64,000 nt of DNA from an uncultured Mycoplasmatota bacterium (lineage in GTDB: Bacteria > Bacillota_I > Bacilli_A > Izemoplasmatales > Izemoplasmataceae): contig CAJXLP010000003.1 in NCBI GenBank assembly GCA_913056275.1, positions 1-64,000 on the forward strand. The letters run 5' to 3'. Shown one piece after another: positions 25,090 through 33,094 of the stretch (its first letter is position 1; the number at the start of each line of letters is the position of its first letter). The position numbers and the translations under genes were made by a program. The notes under the pieces were generated by a model. The model made no database searches. It was not told the DNA's origin and saw only the letters and a program-made list of their open reading frames with translations.

Positions 25090-27231
25090 ATGGCGGACTA
25101 TCTCACAGGTCGAGAAAGACATATTATCTTGTCTTTAATACGCGCGCAAGCGGCTTTAACCGTCCAGTCATTAGCGGATGATTTAGAAGTGTCTAGGCGC
25201 ACGATATTAAGAGATTTAAAAAATGTCGACGCGTGGTTTTTGAGTCGTCAAAGTTCTCTATCAAGAAAAGGGTCAAATGGGCTATTTTTAGATATTTCTT
25301 CTGAACGTCGCAAAGCTCTTGAATCTGACGTTGAATCGCTCAATTATGATCACGTGTATTCTCCGAAGCAGCGTCAAACATTCATTGCGACTGAACTGTT
25401 GCAGTCGAAAGACATTTATAAGATTTCGGTATTTGCCAAATTGTTGGACGTATCCGAGGCGACCATTTCTCATGATCTAACTCATGTGTCAGAATCGTTG
25501 GACTCATATGCGTTAAAACTGATTCGTCGTCCTGGGTATGGAATCATCATTGAAGGCAAAGAATCCGATAAACGACGAGCTTTAATGCGTTACTTATATG
25601 ATGAACTTGATGCCAATGAACTGCGCAAAGTCATTCGAAAATATGTGGCCCCGATTTCACATGCTGCAAAAGACGAACGCGCATATTCCACGATTACACA
25701 AAGTTTACTGGACTTAATTGATGTACAAACCATTCAACTGATTGAAGAGTCGATTAAAAGTGCGGAAGAATCTATGGGGTTTCAGTTTGTAGAGAGTTCT
25801 TATACTGCGCTCGCGGTACACTTAGCTTTAGCGGTCAATCGTTTGCAAAACGGTGAAGCCATAGATATGCCGAGTGATACGTTAAATAACTTGAAACAAT
25901 TTGAAGAATTCTCAGTGGCACAATATCTCATCGGAGTTCTTAAAGAAACGTTAGACTTAGAAATTCCCGACGCTGAAATTGGCTATATCACAATGCACTT
26001 AAAAGGTGCCCGGTATCATCAAGGTTTATATGATGAGAACTTTTTACAATTCAATGAACTTATTATATCGAATTATCAACTGACTGCCATCATTAACAAG
26101 ATGTTGAATAAAGCCGAAGTCCTTACGGGTTATCCAATAAAACAATCCAAAAGCTTATTGATTGGACTCGTCGATCATATTCGTTTAGCGATCAATCGCA
26201 TCCAAATGAATTTAGATATCCGCAATCCATTATTAAACAAAATTAAAGAAACCTATCCAGACACCTATCAAGTGGCTAAAAACATTACACAAATATTAGA
26301 AACCGATTTAAATATAGTTATGCCAGACGCTGAAATTGGCTATATTGCCATGCATCTCGGAGCGTCTTTGGAATCTTTAAAAAATAAACAAGACACGATT
26401 CCTCGGCACTTTAAAATCATTGTCACTTGCACGTCTGGAATCGGGACATCAAACATGTTGGCAGAACGGATTCGTAGTGAGTTTGATTACATCAACATTG
26501 AAGCCATTCTTTCAACCACGCAAATTTCGGAAGTGTGGCTGTTGGAAAAAGGAATTGATTTGATTATTTCAACGGTCGGCTTTGATAATCGTTTAGTGCC
26601 AGTCGTTATGGTAAATCCACTCCTATTAGAGATGGATATTCAAAAAATAAAAGCTGCATTAAGCTCCGTCCGAATGATTAAAAAAACGCCGGATGCCCGC
26701 GATGTACCTGGCTTAAACAAATCAACCTTAGAAAAACTTCAATACATTTCACAAGCAGCTGTTGAATTGCTGGACCATTTAATGATTGATGATGTCACCA
26801 TTGATCAATTTGATCAGTTGCTAAACTACGTGACTGAAAAACTAAACTTGGACCAGGTCCCAGCGAATCAATTGAAAAAAGATATCTTAGCCCGTGAGTC
26901 ACACGGATCTTTGATATTCAAAGAAGAGCGCGTTTTATTCTTACATGCACGTTCAGACACGATTACCCATCTTCAAGTCTTCGTCATACGTCACGAAACG
27001 ATGCACTATCAAGAGAAAGTATGTCAAACAAGTTTGGTGTTGCTTGCACCGAAAAAAGTGCATCCATATTACGTGGATGTGATCAGTGAAATCAGTCGCT
27101 TGACTGTCGCAAAACCTGATTTCTTAAATCACTTAAGTACGTACGAACCGATGCACCTATACCACATGATTGAAACGAATCTCGCCCAATATGTCATGCA
27201 AAAAAACCAGGCTCTATTGCCACCTAAATAG
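25090..27231 (+). CDS. mtlR: MtlR-type PRD transcriptional activator
   Basis: A 713-residue regulator with the MtlR layout: two N-terminal helix-turn-helix regions (first about 1-65, with 'SLADDLEVSRRTILRDLKNV'-like sequence; second about 85-150), PRD1 (about 170-275) and PRD2 (about 285-390) each with 'PDAEIGYI-MHL', an EIIB-like domain ('VTCTSGIGTSNMLAERI' with Cys) and a C-terminal mannitol-type EIIA-like domain. PTS phosphorylation of PRD and EII domains controls such activators. The ATG at 25090 follows AGGGGTG. It is 8 bases upstream of mtlF, with which it is probably cotranscribed. Confidence 0.92.
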   Translation: MADYLTGRERHIILSLIRAQAALTVQSLADDLEVSRRTILRDLKNVDAWFLSRQSSLSRKGSNGLFLDISSERRKALESDVESLNYDHVYSPKQRQTFIATELLQSKDIYKISVFAKLLDVSEATISHDLTHVSESLDSYALKLIRRPGYGIIIEGKESDKRRALMRYLYDELDANELRKVIRKYVAPISHAAKDERAYSTITQSLLDLIDVQTIQLIEESIKSAEESMGFQFVESSYTALAVHLALAVNRLQNGEAIDMPSDTLNNLKQFEEFSVAQYLIGVLKETLDLEIPDAEIGYITMHLKGARYHQGLYDENFLQFNELIISNYQLTAIINKMLNKAEVLTGYPIKQSKSLLIGLVDHIRLAINRIQMNLDIRNPLLNKIKETYPDTYQVAKNITQILETDLNIVMPDAEIGYIAMHLGASLESLKNKQDTIPRHFKIIVTCTSGIGTSNMLAERIRSEFDYINIEAILSTTQISEVWLLEKGIDLIISTVGFDNRLVPVVMVNPLLLEMDIQKIKAALSSVRMIKKTPDARDVPGLNKSTLEKLQYISQAAVELLDHLMIDDVTIDQFDQLLNYVTEKLNLDQVPANQLKKDILARESHGSLIFKEERVLFLHARSDTITHLQVFVIRHETMHYQEKVCQTSLVLLAPKKVHPYYVDVISEISRLTVAKPDFLNHLSTYEPMHLYHMIETNLAQYVMQKNQALLPPK

Positions 27232-27239
27232 GAGAAATT

Positions 27240-27677
27240 ATGCAAACAATACTTGCGCCGCACAATATCTTACTGGCCCAAAAAAGTGTGAGCCGTGATA
27301 CCGCCATTCAAAAAGTTGGAGACCGATTAGTCGCTGAAGGGTATGTGAGAGCAGGGTACATCGATGCCATGTTTGAACGGGAAACCATTGTCTCAACGTA
27401 CATTGGCAATGGCATTGCCATCCCCCATGGAGTCGGCAAAGCCAAAGATGAAATCATTAAGAGTGGTATCGTTGTTATGCAATATCCTGAGGGCATTGAT
27501 TACAACGGAAATACGGCCTACGTCGTCATTGGGATTGCAGGTAAAGATTCGGATCACATCGCGATTTTAGCAAATATTGCTGAAGCATTCGGAGAACTTG
27601 AAGATGCTCAAAAACTCTGGCAATCGGATGATGTCAATATGATTTATGAGCGCTTTACCGAAGGCCTTGAAGAATGA
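27240..27677 (+). CDS. mtlF: PTS mannitol-type EIIA
   Basis: A 145-residue cytoplasmic phosphocarrier that passes phosphate from HPr to the IIB domain of the permease. The active His63 lies in 'GIAIPHGVGKAKDEI', and 'MFEREXXXSTYIGNG'-type sequence precedes it, as in mannitol/fructose EIIA proteins. GGAGAAATT precedes the ATG. The stop overlaps the next gene by four bases. Confidence 0.94.
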   Translation: MQTILAPHNILLAQKSVSRDTAIQKVGDRLVAEGYVRAGYIDAMFERETIVSTYIGNGIAIPHGVGKAKDEIIKSGIVVMQYPEGIDYNGNTAYVVIGIAGKDSDHIAILANIAEAFGELEDAQKLWQSDDVNMIYERFTEGLEE

Positions 27678-28603
27678 TTGTAACCCTCACCCTTAACCCC
27701 GCCATTGATACTACGATATACCTCTCTGGATTGGCCATAGATCAAGTCAACCATGTCCTAGAAAAAACCTCACATGTTGGTGGCAAGGGAATCAACGTCA
27801 CGACGACGCTGGCTGCCTTTGGCCAAACCAGTCATGCCATCGTTTTTACCGCAGGGCCAAATGGCCAGAAAGTCACTGGGCATTTAAATCAACTCGGCGT
27901 CTCATCCCAGGCGTTTAGCGGGATCGGAGATACCCGAGAAAACATCAAATTAATTCTTGAAAAGACCCATGATTTATATGAATTAAATGAGCGTGGCCCC
28001 AATTTTGAACCAACGGTTATGACCGAGCTTACTGACCATCTTGATGCAATTCTCAAAGCTGGTGATGTCCTCGTCTTATCGGGAAGTTTGCCGCAAGGCA
28101 TTGAGGATACTGTTTATCACACGCTTATAAAACGTTACCACCCCCAAGGTATCAGTACGATTTTAGACACATCAAAGACCCCTTTAACCCTCGGGATAGC
28201 AGCTAATCCATCGATGATTAAACCGAATCAACACGAACTAGCTGACTATTTTTCAACCCCCTTTGACCACGCACACGTTGCCGATTGGGTGCAAACGCTG
28301 TACCAGCAAGGCATTGCAAAAGTATTTGTCACCTGTGGCAAAGATGGCGCGTATGCGTTTGATGGAAAGCTACTGCATTTTGCTCCAGGATTAATGCTTA
28401 AACCTTTGAGTACTGTTGGGGCAGGCGATGCATTTGTGGCTGGGGTGGCGTTATATCATGATTCACCGATTAAACACCAACTAAAATGGGGCGTGGCATT
28501 TGCCAGTGCAGCTACCCAAACACTTGGCACCCAGCCTCCCGAAGAATCAACCGTTCAACAGATGCTCAAAAACATCACCATAGAAAGTAAGGAGCTTACA
28601 TGA
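27674..28603 (+). CDS. fruK: PfkB-family hexose-phosphate kinase (1-phosphofructokinase/tagatose-6-phosphate kinase type)
   Basis: A 309-residue kinase. 'MIVTLTLNPAIDTTIYL' and 'GGKGINVTTTLAAFG' are the N-terminal blocks of the FruK/LacC branch, and 'STVGAGDAFVAGV' holds the catalytic Asp. FruK makes fructose 1,6-bisphosphate from fructose 1-phosphate; LacC phosphorylates tagatose 6-phosphate. It starts four bases inside mtlF and overlaps the dehydrogenase gene at its end, so the enzymes are coupled. No fructose PTS is nearby, so its substrate should come from the neighbouring dehydrogenase. The symbol is tentative. Confidence 0.82.
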   Translation: MIVTLTLNPAIDTTIYLSGLAIDQVNHVLEKTSHVGGKGINVTTTLAAFGQTSHAIVFTAGPNGQKVTGHLNQLGVSSQAFSGIGDTRENIKLILEKTHDLYELNERGPNFEPTVMTELTDHLDAILKAGDVLVLSGSLPQGIEDTVYHTLIKRYHPQGISTILDTSKTPLTLGIAANPSMIKPNQHELADYFSTPFDHAHVADWVQTLYQQGIAKVFVTCGKDGAYAFDGKLLHFAPGLMLKPLSTVGAGDAFVAGVALYHDSPIKHQLKWGVAFASAATQTLGTQPPEESTVQQMLKNITIESKELT

Positions 28604-29874
28604 AAACACGTGCTGTTCGATTATATGGGTCGAATCAACTGAGTTTAGATACTTTTGATTTGCCCGCCTTAAAAGACGATGAAATTCTTGTTAAAGTCAT
28701 TTCAGATTCAATTTGTATGTCGACGTATAAGGCAACAACTTTAGGGACTAAGCATAAACGCGTCCCCAATGATGCAAGCGACAATCCCGTCATCATCGGT
28801 CATGAATTTTCCGGAATCATCAAAGAGGTTGGGAAGCAGTGGGCCGATCAATTTTCTCCGGGTCAACGCTTTGCGATCCAGCCCGCCCTTAACTACAAAG
28901 GGTCCATGGACTCTCCAGGGTATTCATATCGCCATGTCGGTGGCGATATGACTTATGCGATTATTCCCCCTGAAGTCATGGAACTGGGGTGCTTGATTAA
29001 ATACGAAGGAGACAGCTTTTTTGAAGCATCCTTAGCAGAACCGATGTCTTGTGTCATCGGTGCGTTTCATGCAACCTACCATACGGTGCCCAACACATAT
29101 GAGCACGTCATGGACATTAAAGAAGGTGGAAGTATCGCCATTTTGGGAGGGGCAGGCCCAATGGGCCTAGCTGCTATTGAGTACGTGATTCACCGCGACC
29201 GTAAACCGTCCTTGCTGGTCGTCAGCGATGTCTCAGATGACCGTTTAGAACGCGCCGCCTCAGTCATCTCAAAAGCCGAAGCGTTCACATATGGTGTGAC
29301 ACTCCATTATGTGAACCCCAATCATCATGATGACTTTGAAGCGTATATGAAATCATTGAACGAGGGCGCCGGATATGATGACGTTTTAGTGTTCGCACCG
29401 ATTAAACCACTCGTTGAACAAGGTGACAGGCTACTTGGTAAAGACGGCACTTTAAACTTTTTTGCAGGCCCCACAGATGCCAACTTCAGTGCAGAACTTA
29501 ATTTATACAATGTCCATTACGCATCCACAAAAGTCATGGGGTCCACCGGTGGAAACACGGATGACATGATTGAATCTTTAGAACTAACAGCGGCCAAACG
29601 GATTCAACCAGGCTTAATGATTACTCACATTGGTGGATTAGATTCAGTCGTTGATACTGTCTTGAATTATCCGAAGATTCCGGGTGGTAAGAAAATGATT
29701 TATGTGCACCACGAAATGCCGCTAACTCCGATTGCTGAACTGGCATCCATCGCCCATTTAGACCCAAAATATAAGGTGCTTGGCGACATCGTAAAAGCGC
29801 ACAACAATCTTTGGACCAAGGAAGCCGAAGATTATCTCTTGAAAGAAATTATTCAAGATCCTGATGTTGCGTAA
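28600..29874 (+). CDS. Sorbose-1-phosphate-reductase-like zinc dehydrogenase
   Basis: A 424-residue medium-chain dehydrogenase. 'SDSICMSTYKA' (zinc Cys), 'IIGHEFSGII' (His and Glu) and 'SLAEPMSCVIGAFHATYHT' give the active site; 'AILGGAGPMGLAAIEYV' is the nucleotide loop. The structural zinc lobe with four Cys is missing. The sequence resembles L-sorbose-1-phosphate reductase (SorE), which interconverts a 2-keto-1-phosphate and a hexitol phosphate. In this operon the natural reaction would be hexitol 1-phosphate to a 2-ketose 1-phosphate. AAGGAG precedes the start, and it overlaps both neighbours. Confidence 0.82.
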   Translation: MKTRAVRLYGSNQLSLDTFDLPALKDDEILVKVISDSICMSTYKATTLGTKHKRVPNDASDNPVIIGHEFSGIIKEVGKQWADQFSPGQRFAIQPALNYKGSMDSPGYSYRHVGGDMTYAIIPPEVMELGCLIKYEGDSFFEASLAEPMSCVIGAFHATYHTVPNTYEHVMDIKEGGSIAILGGAGPMGLAAIEYVIHRDRKPSLLVVSDVSDDRLERAASVISKAEAFTYGVTLHYVNPNHHDDFEAYMKSLNEGAGYDDVLVFAPIKPLVEQGDRLLGKDGTLNFFAGPTDANFSAELNLYNVHYASTKVMGSTGGNTDDMIESLELTAAKRIQPGLMITHIGGLDSVVDTVLNYPKIPGGKKMIYVHHEMPLTPIAELASIAHLDPKYKVLGDIVKAHNNLWTKEAEDYLLKEIIQDPDVA

Positions 29875-30127
29875 ATATAAAGTCGTGGATGAAATTGGAC
29901 TCCACGCCCGACCGCTCTCGGTTATTACCAATTACGTCGCTCAATTCGATGTACCGATTCATTTGGTATATGGTGAAAAAAAAGCGCCCCTGCATTCCTT
30001 GATGATGGCGATGAGCTTAGGCGTTCCTACGCAAGCTGAATTTTCCATTGAAATCGACGCAGATAATGCGGCCGAAATTTTCACGGAATTAGAAGGTATC
30101 ATGCGTAAGGAAGCCTTGATTGATTGA
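29864..30127 (+). CDS. HPr-family phosphocarrier protein in the hexitol operon
   Basis: An 87-residue HPr-like protein. 'DEIGLHARPLSVI' has the EI-phosphorylated His14, and Ser45 in 'LHSLMMAMSLGV' sits at the HprK site, though the usual KSIMG is HSLMM. The start lies 11 bases inside the dehydrogenase gene. Because general HPr is normally encoded with ptsI, this copy is probably dedicated to the hexitol system or to MtlR. The C terminus is standard in length and acidic. A terminator follows. Confidence 0.86.
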   Translation: MLRKYKVVDEIGLHARPLSVITNYVAQFDVPIHLVYGEKKAPLHSLMMAMSLGVPTQAEFSIEIDADNAAEIFTELEGIMRKEALID

Positions 30128-30198
30128 TATTTAACTGGTCCCCCTAAACCAGGTAAATATAAACGCTTAAGTCCTTAATTAGTTCCTTAATTAAGCCA

Positions 30199-30235
30199 TA
30201 AAAAAGATCGATACGTGTGTATCGATCTTTTTTAT
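30199..30235. terminator. Bidirectional terminator after the hexitol operon
   Basis: AAAAAAGATCGATAC pairs with GTATCGATCTTTTTT around a short loop. It ends the hexitol operon and, on the other strand, the FMN reductase gene. Confidence 0.9.
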
Positions 30236-30237
30236 GA

Positions 30238-30768
30238 TTAGCGAATTGTTTTTAATGCGCGTCCCCAACGGGCGACTTGTTCAAACATGGTTGTCAGATT
30301 TGCCAAGTGCATCTCTGCGGGTTTGAACACTGACCATTTTTCAAAATCAGTAAACATTGACATCGCCGTGTGACTTCTCACATCGGCCATTTGTAATTCA
30401 CTGACAATGCCTCTTAAATGTTCGGTGGCCCGAGCGCCACCGAGTGATCCGTAAGAAACAATTCCAGCAGGTTTGTTGGCCCACTCTGCTTTCGCTAAGT
30501 CTAACGCATTTTTCAAGGATGCGGGAATTGAGTGATTGTATTCACCTGTGACAAATATAAATCCATCTAGTTCTGCAATTTTAGCTTGCCACTGGGCAAT
30601 CCCTGGGGCATCTGCGGTACCTAGAAATGGTAAGTCATACGCTTTGATGTCGACGAGTTCTAACGCTAATTCGTCATTTGATTCACCGTTTTTTAACACC
30701 CACTCCCCGACTTGAGGAGAGACTCTTCCTTCTCGTGTTGACCCTAAAATAACACCAATTTTTAACAT
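30238..30768 (-). CDS. NAD(P)H-dependent FMN reductase family protein
   Basis: A 176-residue flavodoxin-fold reductase. 'GVILGSTREGRVSPQVGEWV' is the FMN phosphate loop and 'VTGEYNHSIPASLKNALD' the second FMN block of the azoreductase/FMN-reductase family. The usual role is reduction of FMN or quinone-like and azo compounds. GGAGG precedes the start. It stands alone, divergent from nothing nearby and ahead of the sensor kinase end by about 70 bases in the opposite sense of reading order. Confidence 0.9.
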   Translation of the reverse strand: MLKIGVILGSTREGRVSPQVGEWVLKNGESNDELALELVDIKAYDLPFLGTADAPGIAQWQAKIAELDGFIFVTGEYNHSIPASLKNALDLAKAEWANKPAGIVSYGSLGGARATEHLRGIVSELQMADVRSHTAMSMFTDFEKWSVFKPAEMHLANLTTMFEQVARWGRALKTIR

Positions 30769-30836
30769 GTATTCCTCCAGTTATATATTTTTAAGCCTCA
30801 CGTATCATAACCGAGTAAAGCGATAACGGTCGAGTG

Positions 30837-32192
30837 TTATGCCCTACTTTTGACGGGCCATTCTAAGATGAAAGTAGTTCCAGCTTGCGGGGCACTTGTG
30901 ACTTTGATCGTTCCTTTCAAACGCTGAATCATTTCTTTGGTCATTGTTAAACCGACGCCTAAACTCATCGTCTGCGGATTGCGGGATGAGTCGACTTGGT
31001 ACAAAGCATCAAATATTTTTGTTTGGTCAGTTTGGTTCATCCCGATTCCAGTGTCTGTTACCGTGCATCGGATTGCTGAATTAACCATTTGAATGTCAAT
31101 ATCGATCTGACCATTGTGCTGTGTGAATTTGATTGCATTGCCAATGACATTATTTAAGATACGAACAAAAAACGTCAATGAAGTTTGAATGTCTAAATCC
31201 TTTGGTGAAATGGTCGTGTTGTAAGTGAGTGATTTGTCTTTGATTTTTTGCTGAAAACCTTCTCGAATAGACTCCATGGTGACCGGGACATTCACCCACT
31301 CTAAATCAATAGGTGCTGATGATTTAAAGCGGGTCAGTTCCAACATTTGTTCGGTCATTTTGCTCATCCAAGTGAGTTGATCTTTAATCGCTTCAAAATC
31401 TTTTTGGTACATGTCGGTCGGCGAAAGTTTACTTTCCAAATATTCAATTTGCGCTTGGATGACAGAAAGTGGAGTCCGTAATTCGTGCGAAACGTTGGCT
31501 GAAAATTGTTTTTCCCGGTTGAAACTGGCGTCAATTGTATCCAACATTCCGTTTATGGTGTTCGCAAGGCGACCGACTTCATCGTTGGTTTGACTTTTAT
31601 TAACCCGTAATTGAAAGTTCTCATCGCGTGTGATTTGTTCGGCTGTTTCGTTAATTTGGCGGATCGGTTTAAAGGAGCGCTTAATGATAAGATACCCTCC
31701 CAATCCCGCCATGGTGAATAAAAGGGGAGACAAAATCGCTAGCGTTGTGATTAAATCACTGTAAAGACCCAATCCCCCTCGATCATTATAAAAGGCGCGC
31801 AGTGTAAAGTTTTCTGCAAACGGCATGTCGTAAATATACCATGCTGTATCGACCGTTTCGAACCGTTGAACGACCAACGATTGAATCGGTATATTGGGTG
31901 TTAAGTTAGCCGGGTATTGACCGTTTAAGAATACGCCGTTTTGGTAAATCACAAAGGCGACTCCATCTTCAAAGTAATTGAAGCGTTCATCGTCATCAAC
32001 GTATGCAATTCCCTCGCGAATTTCAATCGACTCTAACACATCCTCCGCAACTTCCTGCACTTCGCGTTCTGCGCTACTTCTTAAAATACTGTCTGAGGCA
32101 AGCGCCACCACTGTGATATTAACGATGATTAATAAGGCAAAGAAGAGGGAATACCAGAGTGTAATTCGTGTTGTAATGGACGTTTTTTTCAC
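30837..32192 (-). CDS. Sensor histidine kinase
   Basis: A 451-residue membrane kinase: first helix at about 10-32, an extracytoplasmic sensor domain of about 115 residues, a second helix near 150-170, HAMP region ('PIRQINETAEQITRDENFQL'), HisKA with phospho-accepting His236 in 'SHELRTPLSV', then an ATPase domain with 'NVIGNAIKFT', 'DTGIGM' and 'GVGLTM'. Its start overlaps the regulator stop by four bases. The sensor domain is acidic; the signal is unknown. The divergent PepSY-repeat gene is its likely target or accessory. Confidence 0.94.
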   Translation of the reverse strand: MKKTSITTRITLWYSLFFALLIIVNITVVALASDSILRSSAEREVQEVAEDVLESIEIREGIAYVDDDERFNYFEDGVAFVIYQNGVFLNGQYPANLTPNIPIQSLVVQRFETVDTAWYIYDMPFAENFTLRAFYNDRGGLGLYSDLITTLAILSPLLFTMAGLGGYLIIKRSFKPIRQINETAEQITRDENFQLRVNKSQTNDEVGRLANTINGMLDTIDASFNREKQFSANVSHELRTPLSVIQAQIEYLESKLSPTDMYQKDFEAIKDQLTWMSKMTEQMLELTRFKSSAPIDLEWVNVPVTMESIREGFQQKIKDKSLTYNTTISPKDLDIQTSLTFFVRILNNVIGNAIKFTQHNGQIDIDIQMVNSAIRCTVTDTGIGMNQTDQTKIFDALYQVDSSRNPQTMSLGVGLTMTKEMIQRLKGTIKVTSAPQAGTTFILEWPVKSRA

Positions 32193-32863
32193 TGGTCACC
32201 CCGAATCATGTAGCCAAACCCGCGTACCGTTTGAATCAGTTTTTTTGAGAAGGGTTCGTCAATCTTTTTCCGCAGGAATCGTATGTACACATCAACGATG
32301 TTGGAATACCCTTCATACTCAAGTGAGCTTGAAACCATTTCTAAGCGATCACGCGACATCGTTTCACCAGCGTGTAGCATGAGTGCTTCAAGCACATTGA
32401 ATTCTTTTTTAGTGAGCACAATCGCTTGTCCTGAACGTTCCACGGTTTTCGCAGAGCGATCAAGAATTAAATCAGCAACTTGTATGGTATTTGATACAGT
32501 TTTTTGCCGGCGTCTTAATAAAGCATCTATCCGGGCCATAAGTTCCTCAAAGGCAAACGGTTTAATTAAATAATCATCGGCCCCTAATTTAAGCCCTTTA
32601 ACTCGGTCAACCACTTGATCTTTCGCAGTTAAAAATAGAACCGGTGTATCAATTTTTCGTTGACGCATCCAGTGCAACACGTCATAGCCATCTTTGCGCG
32701 GCATCATAACATCCAAAATCGCCACGTCATATGCAGTGTGATCTAAAAAATCAATGGCTGTCTCACCATTGGAAACGGCATCCACAACATAGCCTGCTTT
32801 GGTGAAACGTTCTTTTAGGATTTCTAATAGTTGAAATTGGTCTTCCGCTATGAGTAATTTCAT
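32189..32863 (-). CDS. OmpR/PhoB-family response regulator
   Basis: A 224-residue regulator with a receiver domain (acidic 'AED', phosphoacceptor Asp51 in 'ILDVMMP', Thr in 'LTAKD', Lys in 'KPFAFEEL') and a C-terminal winged helix ending 'IQTVRGFGYMIRG'. It is cotranscribed with the kinase. Two nine-base direct repeats lie 33 to 52 bases upstream of its start and fit the binding mode of this family, which suggests that it controls itself and the divergent genes. Confidence 0.95.
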   Translation of the reverse strand: MKLLIAEDQFQLLEILKERFTKAGYVVDAVSNGETAIDFLDHTAYDVAILDVMMPRKDGYDVLHWMRQRKIDTPVLFLTAKDQVVDRVKGLKLGADDYLIKPFAFEELMARIDALLRRRQKTVSNTIQVADLILDRSAKTVERSGQAIVLTKKEFNVLEALMLHAGETMSRDRLEMVSSSLEYEGYSNIVDVYIRFLRKKIDEPFSKKLIQTVRGFGYMIRGDQ

Positions 32864-32895
32864 CAGTCACCTCTTACCTCCATTTTACGGCGAAA

Positions 32896-32915
32896 GATTA
32901 AAATCTGATTAAAAT
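32896..32915. promoter_or_regulatory. Direct repeats, likely response-regulator box
   Basis: GATTAAAAT occurs at 32896-32904 and again at 32907-32915, a period of eleven bases, one DNA turn. It lies in the 119-base gap between the divergent regulator gene and the small peptide gene. OmpR/PhoB-type dimers bind head-to-tail repeats with this spacing. Confidence 0.6.
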
Positions 32916-32982
32916 GAGTTTTTTAATCATTCTTTCATGTTGATTTCGTAAGATGTAAGCATCACCTGATGGAAGGAATCAA

Positions 32983-33078
32983 ATGCGTGAACTTTGGAAT
33001 CGCCACCAAGACTTTATCGTAAGAGCCGTCATTATCACCATCGCGTTTGCCATCTTTCTACAAATAACATTTGACTAA
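32983..33078 (+). CDS. 31-residue single-helix membrane peptide
   Basis: A short gene: MRELWNRHQDFIVRAVII at the start, then a hydrophobic stretch ending 'FLQITFD' and TAA at 33076-33078. GGAAGGAATC at correct spacing precedes the ATG. The peptide has a basic/aromatic N terminus and one membrane helix of about 17 residues. Sixteen bases separate it from the PepSY-repeat gene, and it lies directly behind the direct-repeat box, so it is probably the first gene of the regulated operon. Its function is unknown; small membrane peptides can modulate sensor kinases. Confidence 0.6.
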   Translation: MRELWNRHQDFIVRAVIITIAFAIFLQITFD

Positions 33079-33094
33079 AAAGAGGAGACCAATT

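Noticed and set aside
25090-27231. LicT-type RNA antiterminator function for the PRD regulator
   Set aside because: The N terminus has DNA-binding helix-turn-helix motifs rather than a CAT RNA-binding domain, and no RAT hairpin overlapping a terminator is seen before mtlA.
33071-33094. Start of the PepSY-repeat protein at a TTG codon
   Set aside because: This region is the end of the 31-residue peptide gene and the ribosome site of the ATG at 33095.
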